A stretch of DNA of 64,000 nucleotides from Cylindrospermum stagnale PCC 7417 (GTDB lineage Bacteria; Cyanobacteriota; Cyanobacteriia; Cyanobacteriales; Nostocaceae), in NCBI RefSeq assembly GCF_000317535.1, contig NC_019757.1, positions 6,939,561 through 7,003,560 of the forward strand, in the 5' to 3' direction. Below the pieces are notes generated by a model, which was given only the letters and a program-made list of their open reading frames with translations, ran no database searches and was not told the DNA's origin. Positions 9,100-19,714 of this stretch are shown piece after piece; position 1 is the first letter of the stretch, and the number at the start of each line of letters is the position of its first letter. The position numbers were made by a program, and so were the translations under genes.

Positions 9100-11754
9100 C
9101 TAACCTTGGGCATCTTTTTTTTTCGCGCTAGTTGTTGACGACTTAGTAGTTGACTTGGATTTAGTAGGAGTCGTCGATTTACTCGTCTTGCGCGTAGATT
9201 TTGCGGTTGAGGCTTTCGCTTCCAGCAATGTCAGCGCTGTAGACAGGGTGACATCTTCCACCTTTTGACCTTCTGGAATGCTGACATTAGTTTTGCCATG
9301 CTTAATGTAAGGTCCATAGGGGCCATCGTAGATGTTTATTGGTGACCCCTCCTCTGGATGTGTTCCCAACTCGCGTAAGGCTGCCTTTGACTTGCTATTG
9401 GTAGAAGAGCGTCCCTTTTTCGGTTCGGACAACAACTCTAATGCACGTTCTAAAGAAATTGTCAATACATTGTCAGCAGCTTTCAGGGAGCGGTAGTCTT
9501 TCCCTTCCTTACCCTGGTCATGAACGACATAAGGACCAAAGCGTCCTAAACTAGCTTGGATTTTGCCACTAGTTACTGGATGAACACCCAATGTCCGGGG
9601 TAGTGCTAAAAGACCGACAGCCATGTCTAGGGTGAGATTTTCTGGCGTGACACCTTTGGGTAGGGAAGATTGCTTGGGTTTGGGATTTTCGTCGGTTTTA
9701 TCACCTAACTGGACATAGGGCCCATAAGTGCCGATTTTCACATAAATCGGTTCACCAGTTTCGGGATGGCGACCAACTTGGTCAGGCCCGGTGATTTTTT
9801 GCCGCAAAAGTACTTCGACCTGTTTCGGGTCGAGGTCAGCTGGTGTCAAGTCTTTGGGAATAGAAGCGGTGACGATCCCATCTCCATTTTCGACTTCGAT
9901 GTAGGGGCCATATTTACCAATACGGACTTTGGCATCTAAATTTTCCAGTTCTACCGTTCTGGCCAGAGTTGCATCAATTTGGCCTTCCTGTTCCTTAACC
10001 AGGGTTTCTAGACCTTTCTCTCCCAAATAGAAATTCTTGAGGTAGGGTAGCCATTTAGCTTCGCCCGTGGCAATGTCATCCAGAGTTTGCTCCATCTTGG
10101 AGGTAAAGCTGGGATCAACAATATCGGGGAAATATTTTTCCAGTAGGTCAGTAACGGCGAAAGCGGTAAAAGTGGGGATGAGGGCGTTGCTCACCAACTG
10201 GGCATAACCCTTGTCGATGATTGTGCCGATAATGCTGGCGTAGGTGCTGGGACGACCAATGCCTTCACTTTCTAGGGTTTTGACGAGAGTAGCTTCGGTG
10301 TATCTGGCTGGGGGTTGAGTTTCGTGACCAACTGCTTCCAAGTCATTACACTGAGGATGATCTCCCACTTTCAGCGGTGGCAAAATTACCTCTTGGTCTT
10401 CCAGTGCTGCTTCAGGATCGTCGGAACCTTCGACGTAGGCGCGTAAGAACCCAGGAAAATCAATGCGTTTGCCAGAAGAACGAAAACCCGCGTCTTCAAC
10501 TTGCAACTGCACAGTAATTTGTGTTTGCCGAGAGTCTGCCATTTGGCTAGCGACAGTGCGCTTCCAAATCAAGTCGTATAAGGCAAGTTCCCGACCGCCT
10601 AAACCAGTTTCTTGGGGAGTGCGGAAGCTGCTACCCGCTGGACGAATGGCTTCGTGTGCCTCTTGTGCGCCTTTAGATTTAGTGGTGTATTGCCTCGGTT
10701 GGGGGCTGAGGTATGGTTTGCCATAAAGTTGTTCTACACAGTTACGGGCAGCTGCGATCGCCTGATCTGACAAATGCACCGAATCTGTACGCATATAGGT
10801 AATGTACCCTTGCTCATACAAATTCTGGGCAATTCGCATGGTGTCTCGTGCCGAGAGGCGCAGTTTCCGGTTAGATTCTTGTTGCAGCGTCGAAGTTGTA
10901 AACGGTGGCGCAGGTTTGCGCGTTACTGGGCGTTCTTCGATGTCCGCTACATTCCAGGTTTTTCCCGTTAGACGTTCTTGAAGAGCCACAGCTTGCTCTT
11001 CTGTCAGCAGCACAACATTACGACCTGCGGTAATGTTTCCCGTTGCGGGGTCGAAATCGCTGCCGGTGGCAACTTTCGTTCCGCCCAAGTTTACCAACTG
11101 GGCGCTAAAGGGGGTTTTTTCCTGCACCAAGCCGGCTTTTAAATCCCAGAAAGTACCTTCATGGAAAGCGCGGCGTTGGCGTTCTTTGGTGACTAAAAGC
11201 CGCACGGCTACAGATTGCACCCGCCCAGCCGATAATCCCCAGGCGATTTTTTTCCATAGCAGGGGAGATAGGGTATAGCCCACCAATCGATCCAAAATCC
11301 GCCGGGTTTCTTGGGCGCGAACCAACTTTTCATCAATAGTGCGGCAGTTTTTCAAAGCTTTTTTGATGGCTTCTTGGGTAATTTCGTGAAATACCATCCG
11401 CTTAGTCGGCACTTTTGGCTTGAGCAATTGGTATAAATGCCAACTAATGCTTTCACCTTCCCGGTCTTCGTCAGTTGCCAGGATCAATTCATCGACATCT
11501 TTTAGAGCCTCTTTGAGTTGGGTGACAATTTTCTTTTTATCCTTGGGGACTACATACACCGGTTCAAAGTCGGCGTCTATATTTACCCCGAGCTGCGCCC
11601 ATGTTTCCCCTTTGACAGCAGCGGGAATTTCGCTAGCTGACTGGGGTAGGTCTCGCACATGACCCATAGACGCTTCCACCCGATAGTCTTTTGGTAGGTA
11701 GTTGCGAATGGTACGAGCTTTGGTCGGAGATTCGACGATGACGAGAGTTGACAT
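9100..11754 (-). CDS. topA: DNA topoisomerase I
   Basis: An 884-residue type IA topoisomerase that relaxes negative supercoils. The Toprim domain opens with [12 protein letters not shown] and has DEDREGE. The catalytic tyrosine is Y320 in [14 protein letters not shown]. The C-terminal third has no Cys4 zinc fingers; instead there are several GPYI/GPYV repeats ([32 protein letters not shown]), as in cyanobacterial TopA. A Lys/Ser/Thr-rich tail of about 40 residues ends the protein. It starts at ATG and stands alone on its strand. Confidence 0.97.
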   Translation of the reverse strand: MSTLVIVESPTKARTIRNYLPKDYRVEASMGHVRDLPQSASEIPAAVKGETWAQLGVNIDADFEPVYVVPKDKKKIVTQLKEALKDVDELILATDEDREGESISWHLYQLLKPKVPTKRMVFHEITQEAIKKALKNCRTIDEKLVRAQETRRILDRLVGYTLSPLLWKKIAWGLSAGRVQSVAVRLLVTKERQRRAFHEGTFWDLKAGLVQEKTPFSAQLVNLGGTKVATGSDFDPATGNITAGRNVVLLTEEQAVALQERLTGKTWNVADIEERPVTRKPAPPFTTSTLQQESNRKLRLSARDTMRIAQNLYEQGYITYMRTDSVHLSDQAIAAARNCVEQLYGKPYLSPQPRQYTTKSKGAQEAHEAIRPAGSSFRTPQETGLGGRELALYDLIWKRTVASQMADSRQTQITVQLQVEDAGFRSSGKRIDFPGFLRAYVEGSDDPEAALEDQEVILPPLKVGDHPQCNDLEAVGHETQPPARYTEATLVKTLESEGIGRPSTYASIIGTIIDKGYAQLVSNALIPTFTAFAVTDLLEKYFPDIVDPSFTSKMEQTLDDIATGEAKWLPYLKNFYLGEKGLETLVKEQEGQIDATLARTVELENLDAKVRIGKYGPYIEVENGDGIVTASIPKDLTPADLDPKQVEVLLRQKITGPDQVGRHPETGEPIYVKIGTYGPYVQLGDKTDENPKPKQSSLPKGVTPENLTLDMAVGLLALPRTLGVHPVTSGKIQASLGRFGPYVVHDQGKEGKDYRSLKAADNVLTISLERALELLSEPKKGRSSTNSKSKAALRELGTHPEEGSPINIYDGPYGPYIKHGKTNVSIPEGQKVEDVTLSTALTLLEAKASTAKSTRKTSKSTTPTKSKSTTKSSTTSAKKKDAQG

Positions 11755-12214
11755 GGAAATTTCAAAAAAAAGAATAGCTGCAAAGCTAAACAGTCAAATT
11801 GAGATAATTTCGGCGAAATGTCCAGATAAAATGTCACCCTGGGGGCGGTCATTTAATCCTCACACAAATTGCCCTAACGGGCGAAAATCCGCTCAACTCC
11901 AGGCGCAGTCCAAACCAGAGGTCTGCTTCGGGAAACGCCAGGTGTGAATTGCCAGCTATTTCAATCTTTAACTTATCTAGCGCATAATTGGCGACTACAG
12001 TTTTCAAAATACCCCTGAAGTGTCATATCGCGGTACCTTCTGTCGTTGAGGACTGGGGGATACAAGAAATTTAAATTTATAAATTATAGATTACCTCACT
12101 TTCCCTATTTGCCACTCCCCCTCTTACCTGAAGCCATAGAGGCTGTGCCAAAATTAAATTAAACTTGAGACCAAAAGCGGAGTAGTTTCTACCCATCGCT
12201 TGAGAGGCAAGACT
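11755..12214. other. Intergenic stretch upstream of topA
   Basis: Contains the presumed topA promoter region reading leftward. No ORF with protein-like composition and no clear repeat was seen. The first 200 bases are GC-richer than the rest. Confidence 0.4.
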
Positions 12215-12495
12215 ATGCAATCAATTCGCCAAGGTGATGTCATTCTACAACCTGTGCCGCAAATTGACGGGCAAAATATACCTCATTTAACTTTGGCATT
12301 TGGTGAAGTGACGGGAGATAAGCATCGCATTACGGTGGGAGATGCGGTTAGTTATGAAAAAATAGTACAGTTCATTTAAGTGTTATTTCTGGTATGGGTT
12401 TGCTATCTCACCAGGAGCATAAAGCTATTTCTGTTCCCCTGTTTGGCACGGTGAGACCTCAATCAACCGATCCAGGCGCAGAAAAGACACAGTAA
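12215..12495 (+). pseudogene. Frameshifted small conserved-hypothetical gene
   Basis: An ATG opens a 54-codon frame (RQGDVILQPVPQI, LTLAFGEVTGDKHRITVGDA) that stops at 12379. The adjacent frame then continues with LLSHQEHKAISVPLFGTVRPQ to a stop at 12495. Together they resemble a small cyanobacterial hypothetical protein of about 95 residues in which a GEVTGHKHRI-type segment is followed by LLxHxEHKA. The frame change and altered C-terminus indicate a decayed copy. The family identification is from memory of the pattern, not a search. Confidence 0.5.
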
Positions 12496-12841
12496 CTTAG
12501 TGAATTAATTAATTTGTATTTAAACAGTTCAGTGACTGGATAATCACCGGGAAATTTCAACATAATTTAATTTGATGGTAAGCATAGTCGCTCTGCTTGG
12601 TGACAAGGGGCGGCTTGGTTTGGAAACCTGTGGCACAGTTTGGCGCGTTTACGCTAGAAGACAGGTGGTAGTGTGATGCTGGTCCACACCGAAGCCGGAA
12701 AATCTGTCTTTCCCTTGCCGCGTGCTGAATGCTGAATGCCGTATTTTTAAAACATCAAGATGAATGGAACTTTAGTCAAGAACAATAGATAGAATGAACA
12801 CAGTTAGCCTTAACGTCTGATCGCCAAAACCTATACATCTC
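12496..12841. other. Intergenic stretch upstream of ndhB
   Basis: Presumably carries the ndhB promoter. I see no coding remnant or repeat that I can support. Confidence 0.4.
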
Positions 12842-14404
12842 ATGGATTTTGCTAATCTTGCATCCCAGTTAAATGCTGGAACGATTTTACCAGAGGGGAT
12901 TGTGATTATCACCCTCTTGGGGGTTTTGATAGTTGATTTGATTTTGGGGCGCACATCCGCACGCTGGATTGGATATCTAGCGATCGCAGGTTTACTAGCT
13001 TCGATAGTCGCCCTATATTTCCAATGGGACGCGCTAAATCCCATCTCCTTTACTGGTGCTTTTATTGGTGACGACCTCAGTATCATTTTTCGCGGGATCA
13101 TCGCCCTATCCGCTGTTGCCACAATATTGATGTCAATTCGCTACATTGAGCAAAGTGGCACCGCTTTAGCTGAATTTATCGCCATTTTGCTAACAGCTAC
13201 CTTAGGCGGGATGTTTCTGTCTGGGGCTAGTGAGTTAGTGATGATTTTCATCTCCCTAGAAACCCTGAGTATTTCCTCTTATTTGTTAACAGGTTATACC
13301 AAGCGTGACCCCCGCTCTAATGAAGCGGCGCTGAAATACCTGTTGATTGGAGCTTCCAGCACCGCAGTATTTTTGTATGGTGTGTCGCTGCTGTATGGTC
13401 TATCGGGTGGACAAACAGAATTGATTGCGATCGCCAATGGTATTGCCACAGCTAAAGTTGGTCAATCATTAGGTTTGGTGATCGCCCTCGTTTTCGTAAT
13501 TGCAGGTATTGGCTTCAAAATCTCCGCCGCACCTTTCCACCAGTGGACACCAGACGTTTATGAAGGCGCTCCCACCCCAGTGATCGCCTTTTTATCTGTC
13601 GGTTCCAAAGCAGCTGGGTTTGCCCTAGCCATCCGCTTACTGACAACAGCCTTCCCCCTCGTCGCCGAGGAATGGAAATTTGTCTTCACCGCCCTCGCCG
13701 TTCTGAGTATGGTGTTGGGTAACGTAGTTGCCCTAGCGCAAACCAGCATGAAACGGATGCTAGCTTATTCATCCATTGCCCAAGCTGGGTTTGTGATGAT
13801 TGGCTTGATTGCTGGTACTAACGCTGGATATTCCAGTATGTTATTTTACCTGCTGGTCTATCTGTTCATGAACCTGTGCGGCTTTACCTGCATCATTCTG
13901 TTCACCCTGCGGACAGGAACCGACCAGATAGCCGAATACTCTGGTTTGTATCAAAAAGACCCACTTCTAACATTGGGGTTGAGTATCTCCCTACTTTCTT
14001 TGGGTGGGATTCCGCCACTAGCTGGGTTTTTCGGCAAAATTTACTTGTTCTGGGCTGGTTGGCAAGCAGGTCTTTACTGGTTAGTTTTGCTGGGGTTAGT
14101 TACCAGCGTCGTCTCCATCTACTACTACATTCGCGTAGTCAAAATGATGGTAGTCAAAGAACCCCAAGAAATGTCCGACGTAGTCAAAAATTATCCCGAA
14201 ATACGTTGGAATTTGCCAGGGTTTAGACCTTTGCAGGTAGGGTTGATAGTGACTTTAATCGCTACTACAATCGCCGGGATTTTGTCAAATCCACTGTTTA
14301 CCTTAGCAAACAATTCAGTTGCCAATACTTCCATATTGCATGCAGCAACAGTTGTGAGTACTCAGGCAAGCATAATTACCACTGAGCAACCAAAAGGTTT
14401 GTAG
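12842..14404 (+). CDS. ndhB: NAD(P)H-quinone oxidoreductase subunit 2 (NdhB)
   Basis: A 520-residue proton-pumping subunit of thylakoid NDH-1, used in respiration and cyclic electron flow. It is almost wholly hydrophobic with about 14 membrane helices. The antiporter-like core is visible: the conserved Glu in [36 protein letters not shown], then [23 protein letters not shown] with the conserved Lys and His, and [12 protein letters not shown]. It starts at ATG and stands alone, convergent with the sensor kinase gene. Confidence 0.96.
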   Translation: MDFANLASQLNAGTILPEGIVIITLLGVLIVDLILGRTSARWIGYLAIAGLLASIVALYFQWDALNPISFTGAFIGDDLSIIFRGIIALSAVATILMSIRYIEQSGTALAEFIAILLTATLGGMFLSGASELVMIFISLETLSISSYLLTGYTKRDPRSNEAALKYLLIGASSTAVFLYGVSLLYGLSGGQTELIAIANGIATAKVGQSLGLVIALVFVIAGIGFKISAAPFHQWTPDVYEGAPTPVIAFLSVGSKAAGFALAIRLLTTAFPLVAEEWKFVFTALAVLSMVLGNVVALAQTSMKRMLAYSSIAQAGFVMIGLIAGTNAGYSSMLFYLLVYLFMNLCGFTCIILFTLRTGTDQIAEYSGLYQKDPLLTLGLSISLLSLGGIPPLAGFFGKIYLFWAGWQAGLYWLVLLGLVTSVVSIYYYIRVVKMMVVKEPQEMSDVVKNYPEIRWNLPGFRPLQVGLIVTLIATTIAGILSNPLFTLANNSVANTSILHAATVVSTQASIITTEQPKGL

Positions 14405-14418
14405 GTTGGTAATGGGTA

Positions 14419-14533
14419 ATACCAATTCTCAATGAAGCTGCACGTTATTTTACCCCTCCCAACTCCCCCTTAGTTAGGGGAGGTTGGGAGGGCTGTGGGG
14501 TTATCTCTATGCGTCTTCATATAAAAATGGTAT
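14419..14533. repeat. MITE-like element with ATACCA terminal inverted repeats
   Basis: About 115 bp between two convergent genes. The ends pair imperfectly over about 23 bases (left begins ATACCAATTCTCAATGAAG, right is the reverse complement of ATACCATTTTTATATGAAG). Inside is a strong GC-rich hairpin (CCCCTCCCAACTCCCCCT against AGGGGAGGTTGGGAGGG). It could double as a bidirectional terminator for ndhB and the kinase gene. Confidence 0.6.
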
Positions 14534-14569
14534 AATGGGGAAAGCACTTCTCTAATGCCCCATGCCCAA

Positions 14570-15952
14570 TTACCCATTTCTATTCTTTAAGGGAAGAGTA
14601 ATAATAAATTCTGTACCTTGTCCTAGGGTAGAATGACAGTGCAATTGTCCCTCGTGCTTTTCTACTATAATTTGGTAACTAATAGATAAACCCAAACCTG
14701 TACCTTTACCCACAGGTTTAGTTGTAAAAAATGGATTATACAAATTGCTGGTAACCTCTTCAGTCATTCCTAGACCATTATCGGCAATAGAAATAACTAC
14801 CCATTTTTCATCGACCACATCAGTGCGAATCTGAATCTGGGGATTTTGGATAGGTGAATTTCCCATTATTGCCTGCTTCTGGGCACTTGATAAGCTCCTC
14901 TTATCTTCCAGTGCATCGATAGCATTGGCGAGAATATTCATGAACACCTGGTTAAGTTGACCTGGGTAGCATTTAACTAAAGGCAATTGTCTATATTCTT
15001 TGATAACTTGGATTGCTGTATGCCCATTTTTACCTTGCAAGTGGTGTTGCAAAATCATTAAAGTGCTGTCAATTCCCTCATGAATATTCACTTTCTTTAG
15101 TTCTGCTTCATCCAGTCTCGAAAAATTTCTCAGTCCCAAAACAATTTCGCGGATACGTTCTGTCCCTATCTTCATAGAATTGAGAAGTTTAGCGATGTCT
15201 TGTTGGAGAAAATCGAATTCAACATTTTCAATTTCTTCTTGGATTTCTAAAGGAGGATTTGGGTAATGCTGTTGATAAAGTTGCACTAGTCTGAGTAAAT
15301 CTCGGGTATACTTCTCAGTGTGTGGGAGATTCCCATAGATAAAGTTGATCGGGTTATTAATTTCGTGGGCGACACCAGCAACCATCTGACCCAAGCCAGA
15401 CATTTTCTCAGCTTGAATGAGGTGTCCTTGGGTACGTTGTAATTCTTTTAATGTTTCTGTTAAGGCAGTTGTCCGTTCCTCAACTCTGAGTTCTAGCTCT
15501 TGATTGGCTTTTAAGAGTGCTTCTTCTGCCTGTTTACGTCTCTGGATTTCTTTTGCTAACTGATTTATTTTCTGATTAAGCAGGATGAAATTGCTGCTAG
15601 CTATCTCCCTCTTTTCTAAGCGGAGGAGAATTAGAGATGAAGATTCAGGAGATGCAGGTTGAATGACTGCACCTTGGCTACGACAGATTAACTGTTGCCC
15701 ATCATTTTTGCGTAAAGTCAAAGAACCAAGAACCATTGCTCGGCTACTAGAACAAGCTTGCAGGTATTTGGCGACTTTGTTGGGAGGTTCAGTTACGAGA
15801 TCAAATATCATTCTCTCTTGCAGTTCCTGACGGCGTAACCCCAACAGATCTACAGCCGGTTGATTTGTAGCTAGGATTTGACCCTCACCACTTATCAGGA
15901 ATAAAGGTTCTGGCAAAACTCTGGCAAGTTCAATAAATTGTTCAGGAGTCAT
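14570..15952 (-). CDS. PAS-domain sensor histidine kinase
   Basis: About 460 residues from the ATG (a TTG 36 bases upstream is also open). An N-terminal PAS domain (EPLFLISGEGQILATNQPAVDLLG) is followed by a coiled coil (RRKQAEEALLKANQELELRVEERTTAL), a HisKA phosphoacceptor helix (GVAHEINNPINF) and an HATPase_c domain with N box (NAIDAL), G1 (DNGLGM) and G2 (GKGTGLGLS). There is no membrane segment, so it is a soluble sensor. It is the third gene of a same-strand group with the small output protein and the hybrid kinase. The ligand is unknown. Confidence 0.88.
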   Translation of the reverse strand: MTPEQFIELARVLPEPLFLISGEGQILATNQPAVDLLGLRRQELQERMIFDLVTEPPNKVAKYLQACSSSRAMVLGSLTLRKNDGQQLICRSQGAVIQPASPESSSLILLRLEKREIASSNFILLNQKINQLAKEIQRRKQAEEALLKANQELELRVEERTTALTETLKELQRTQGHLIQAEKMSGLGQMVAGVAHEINNPINFIYGNLPHTEKYTRDLLRLVQLYQQHYPNPPLEIQEEIENVEFDFLQQDIAKLLNSMKIGTERIREIVLGLRNFSRLDEAELKKVNIHEGIDSTLMILQHHLQGKNGHTAIQVIKEYRQLPLVKCYPGQLNQVFMNILANAIDALEDKRSLSSAQKQAIMGNSPIQNPQIQIRTDVVDEKWVVISIADNGLGMTEEVTSNLYNPFFTTKPVGKGTGLGLSISYQIIVEKHEGQLHCHSTLGQGTEFIITLPLKNRNG

Positions 15953-16174
15953 GCATTTTCTAATTTGAGAGTTTGAGCATCTTTGCAATAAAGCACTAAG
16001 CTCATACTCTAGAGTCAGCTTAGTGCTGAAGAATTAACAGAAAATGAAGCTGAGAGCAAGTGATTTTTAATCAGGGGATAAAAGCTGGGCAGCGATTTTA
16101 TTCACCTTATAATGTGGAAAATTAGTGATAGTAAATAGGCTAATTAACCACTTAAAAACCCAGTATTAAGTAGC

Positions 16175-16708
16175 TTATATTCCTCTAAAGTATTCTCGAC
16201 CTGCTGCATCTTCCGACTCTGTTGTCTGTTTTAAGTAAACCACAACTCTGCATCCATCTGCACCCGCTGCTATGGTTTCTTGCAGTTCTACCTTGGCATA
16301 CCCCAGATTGTCAGCCGCTATATTCCCAAAAACGTTGGAAGTCATCATACACATGGATGGCCTCTCTAGGACTTTTTCCCCAAATGGGCAGCGGCGGTTG
16401 CCAAAGATAATCTTTTCATCACTCTGCTCAATGACATAAAAATCGCCCTGGATTCGTTTTTTCAAATCAACTATGACATCAGCAACTTGCTCAAGGGAAA
16501 GATTGGATACTTCTAAGGCAGACTTATAATCTTGATTTATCTGCCTACCCATACTTTCACCAACTACGCTAATAAATCCAGAGGCTTCTTCTAAGCCAAC
16601 TACGTCCTGCAAAGTGCCGGATAACTCCCGAATCAATGTACGTAAAAAAATATCTCTCTCTAAAGGAATAGTTATATTCTCTGCTGCCTTGTTAAGAAAC
16701 TTGTTCAT
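16175..16708 (-). CDS. Small methanogen-output-domain-like protein
   Basis: About 177 residues from the ATG at 16708, preferred over a TTG 24 bases upstream because GGAG lies ahead of it. The N-terminal half is helical. The C-terminal half has the pattern [10 protein letters not shown], then CMMTSNVFG and DGCRVVVYL, which resembles the 'metanogen output domain' found as a signalling module near histidine kinases. Cysteines at the CPF and CMM positions could bind metal or sense redox. It lies between two kinase genes on the same strand, so it probably belongs to the same pathway. Family assignment is moderate. Confidence 0.6.
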   Translation of the reverse strand: MNKFLNKAAENITIPLERDIFLRTLIRELSGTLQDVVGLEEASGFISVVGESMGRQINQDYKSALEVSNLSLEQVADVIVDLKKRIQGDFYVIEQSDEKIIFGNRRCPFGEKVLERPSMCMMTSNVFGNIAADNLGYAKVELQETIAAGADGCRVVVYLKQTTESEDAAGREYFRGI

Positions 16709-16805
16709 CAATTTTGGAACTCCAGGTTTCAAACTACAGCTCTATGGTTCCCCAAAATCACTCCCAAGTAACTATTTTTCTCTAAAAAATTTGATGCTGG
16801 CTACC

Positions 16806-18104
16806 CTAATGTATAGGAATAGTAATCAGAAACTCCGAACCTTGTGCAAGAATTGAATTTACCTCCAGAGTTCCCCCATGTTTTTCGACAATGATTTGCC
16901 GGGCAATTGATAATCCTAAACCTGTACCTTGGCCGACAGGCTTGGTGGTAAATAAATGGTCAAAGATTCTTTCTTTAATTTCAGGTGACATTCCCACCCC
17001 ATTATCTTGAATCCGAATCATGACATCATTTTTATCTTCAGTGAGGGTGGTCTGAATCTTAATTTGATGAGGATTCTCCTTAATTTCGTCGAAACTACGC
17101 CCAAAATTAGATTCTTCTAAAGCATCAATAGCATTAGCTAACAAGTTCATAAATACCTGATTTAGTTGTCCACTAAAGCATTCTATTAGGGGCAAATTGC
17201 CGTAATTTCTGACTACTTGAATATCCGGACGGGCTGATGTTGCCTTTAAGCGGTGTTTGAGAATCATGAGAGTGCTGTTGATGCCATCATGAATATTGCA
17301 GGAAGTTTTGCGATCGCTATCTGCTCTAGAAAAGGTTCTTAGACTAGTGCTGATGTTGCGAATACGCTGAACTCCTTCTTTCATTGAGGAAATCAATTTA
17401 GGTAGATCAGAACGCACATAATCTAGGTCTATGGCGGCGATTTCTTGGTGAATTTCTGGAACTTCTTGGGGATAGTATTTTTGATAGAGGTCAATAATGC
17501 GAAACAGATCCTGGATATAGTTCATAGCAGGTTGCAAATTACCCGAAATGAATCCAACAGGATTGTTGATTTCGTGCGCTACTCCAGCAACAAGGTTACC
17601 CAATGCAGACATTTTTTCCCTTTGTACCAGTTGGAGTTGAGATTCTTGTAAATCTTTTAATGCTTGAGAAAGTGCTGCTGTTCTTTCTGCTACTCGTGTT
17701 TCTAAAGTTTTGGTTAAATTTCGCAATTGCAGATGGGTTTTGATCCGAGCTACTACTTCTTCCTGCTGAAAAGGTTTGATGATGTAATCAACTGCACCTA
17801 GGCTTAGAGCCTTTACCTTACTTTCTGTATCAACAATGGCAGTCATAAAAATCACTGGAATATCGCTGGTTTCCTGATTTTGTTTCAACCTTTTACAGGT
17901 TTCAAATCCATCTATTCCTGGCATCATTAAATCTAACAAGATTAAATTAGGTTGTTTATCTTGAACCAAATCTAGTGCCTTTTGTCCATCAATTGCTGTT
18001 GTAACTTCAAACCCGGCATTTGTTAATATAATTGAGATTATTTCTAGGTTAGTAATAGTATCATCAACAACTAAAATTAAGTTATTTTCTTGTATATTAG
18101 TCAT
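16806..18104 (-). CDS. Response regulator-histidine kinase hybrid
   Basis: A 432-residue protein with an N-terminal receiver domain (acidic pair at VVDD, phosphoacceptor D58 in LILLDLMMPG, conserved Lys in DYIIKPF). A short coiled coil leads into a HisKA helix (GVAHEINNPVGF) and an HATPase_c domain (NAIDAL, DNGVGM, GQGTGLGLS). Receiver-first kinases of this type are common in cyanobacteria and take a signal from another kinase. The kinase core is closely similar to that of the gene two positions downstream, suggesting duplication. It is the first gene of the three-gene group. Confidence 0.88.
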   Translation of the reverse strand: MTNIQENNLILVVDDTITNLEIISIILTNAGFEVTTAIDGQKALDLVQDKQPNLILLDLMMPGIDGFETCKRLKQNQETSDIPVIFMTAIVDTESKVKALSLGAVDYIIKPFQQEEVVARIKTHLQLRNLTKTLETRVAERTAALSQALKDLQESQLQLVQREKMSALGNLVAGVAHEINNPVGFISGNLQPAMNYIQDLFRIIDLYQKYYPQEVPEIHQEIAAIDLDYVRSDLPKLISSMKEGVQRIRNISTSLRTFSRADSDRKTSCNIHDGINSTLMILKHRLKATSARPDIQVVRNYGNLPLIECFSGQLNQVFMNLLANAIDALEESNFGRSFDEIKENPHQIKIQTTLTEDKNDVMIRIQDNGVGMSPEIKERIFDHLFTTKPVGQGTGLGLSIARQIIVEKHGGTLEVNSILAQGSEFLITIPIH

Positions 18105-18596
18105 ATTAGTTCCTGAAAATTTATATAATTTATAATTAAAATATCCATTTTTCTAGTGTTTTTTGAAGTTACTGTACTAGGCATTTTTCAGCAATATCGT
18201 TAATCTTTCTGGTCTTGGAGCTATAATTTCCAAGCTATTAACATCAGTATTCGCTAGCGAAGGAAGCTACTAATTCCTCATCGATTGTTTATATTGGCTT
18301 TTTTTGCTCCTATTTCCAGGTGTTGCCATCTTATAGTTCCCAAAAACCCCATAATAGAACAGCTTCAGGCGAAAATTTCTCAAATACTGGCGCGTCAATT
18401 GACCTCTTGCATGAATATCTAGCTAGTTTAATAAATAGACTACGCGCAGACCGCTCTCCTACAAGTGTAAAGACGTTGTCTGCTATGTCTTTACATACTG
18501 CGATCGCGACAAAGCCTATCCATCATTGATTAAACAGCGATCTTTGACGATATATGTCAATAATATGGGCTTTTGGGGCGGTAAATCTTAATTCAT
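18105..18596. other. Intergenic stretch upstream of the hybrid kinase
   Basis: Should contain the promoter of the three-gene signalling group. The only structure seen is an inverted pair, GTAAAGAC and GTCTTTAC, at about 18466-18494, of the kind dispersed in Nostocales genomes. Confidence 0.4.
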
Positions 18597-18753
18597 CCTT
18601 AGAGGATGTCTGATTCGTATCAGAATTGATCGAGATTCCCCCAGGACTTGGGTGGCTAGGGGGGAATTGGAATCAAAGTCCCCCTTGTCCAGAAGGATTT
18701 AGGGGGATCTACGAGTGTTTATCACCAACAACTTTTAAAACATCCTCTCAGAG
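18597..18753. repeat. Dispersed repeat (MITE-like), copy 1
   Basis: About 155 bp sharing its start (ATTGATCGAGAT) and its end (GGGGATCTACGAGTG, TTTATCACCA, then ACTTTTAAAACATCCTCT) with 53039-53185. The outermost bases form a short inverted pair, AGAGGATGT and ACATCCTCT. The interior has runs of C and G that can fold into a hairpin. The right end also resembles the terminus beside the IS5-like remnant at 32140-32172, which suggests a non-autonomous derivative of such an element. Confidence 0.65.
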
Positions 18754-18765
18754 TTTGTTTTTGGT

Positions 18766-19659
18766 CTACTCAAGAATTCCCGTCTCTTGAGAGCAGGGAG
18801 TGTCAAGTTTTGCCGTCAATTGCCTATATGTGTCGAAGAAGCCATTTGCAATATCCGGTAAATCTGGACATAAAGCTTTCTGAGCTTCTGGAAGCTTGTA
18901 CCAGGGGATTGTGGGATAAAGATGATGGACATAATGATATCCACGGTTGTGAGCTAAGAGGTTGGTCAGAAAACTCATGTTTGATCTGGTTCCTGACTGA
19001 GTATTAAAATGATCTGTCAATTCTGACCAATAGATAAAACAAGCAAAAGGCCATAGTAGAGGAATGAGCCAGTACAGAATTAGTAGATGAATATTTCCTG
19101 AGAAAAAGAAAGTGAGAATAATCAGCAGCCAAAAAATAGATAATTTAAATCCGCTCTGGAATGGATGATAGTCCAAACTCTTTAGCTCATAATACATCCC
19201 GGTATGGACACCAAGAAAAAGATAGAAGGTGGAGAATCCGATTAAGGGCTGAATAACCCAGATAAAAAATAGATTTGCCTTGGGTTTATATATCCCTAAT
19301 TGCTCATAAAATACAGTTGCATGATCTTGTTGTTTTCCTAAATATTTATGATGAGGTAGATGATGTTTGCGATAATAGGAGATGGTACTGATAACGGGAA
19401 AAGCGTAGAGAGGCTCTAAATTTTTGTTCCACTGTCTCTGCTTAAATAAGTTGTAATGTGATGCTTCATGGGTCAGGACTTCTCCGAGAGCAAATTGAAA
19501 GAAGCCGATAACCCAGATGGAGAGGAAATAAACAAAGATATTATTTGCCCAAATGCTGAAAGCAGCTACAAGGAAAATTGCGCTCCAATCCCTGAACAAA
19601 GCTAAGAATGCTTTGAGATCGTTTTGTTCCACAAAGTCATTTGGCTTGAGTTGTTTCAT
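18766..19659 (-). CDS. Fatty acid desaturase family membrane protein
   Basis: A 297-residue di-iron membrane enzyme. Three histidine boxes are visible: HEASH, HHLPHH and HYVHH. Hydrophobic pairs of helices lie between them. The short length and the box pattern fit the desaturase/carotenoid-hydroxylase superfamily, but the substrate (acyl lipid, carotenoid or other) cannot be set from sequence. It starts at ATG and is monocistronic. Confidence 0.85.
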   Translation of the reverse strand: MKQLKPNDFVEQNDLKAFLALFRDWSAIFLVAAFSIWANNIFVYFLSIWVIGFFQFALGEVLTHEASHYNLFKQRQWNKNLEPLYAFPVISTISYYRKHHLPHHKYLGKQQDHATVFYEQLGIYKPKANLFFIWVIQPLIGFSTFYLFLGVHTGMYYELKSLDYHPFQSGFKLSIFWLLIILTFFFSGNIHLLILYWLIPLLWPFACFIYWSELTDHFNTQSGTRSNMSFLTNLLAHNRGYHYVHHLYPTIPWYKLPEAQKALCPDLPDIANGFFDTYRQLTAKLDTPCSQETGILE

Positions 19660-19714
19660 AAAAATATCGAATCCCGCGCGATGGCGAAGGCCTGGTGCTG
19701 GGAGTAAGTCAAAT

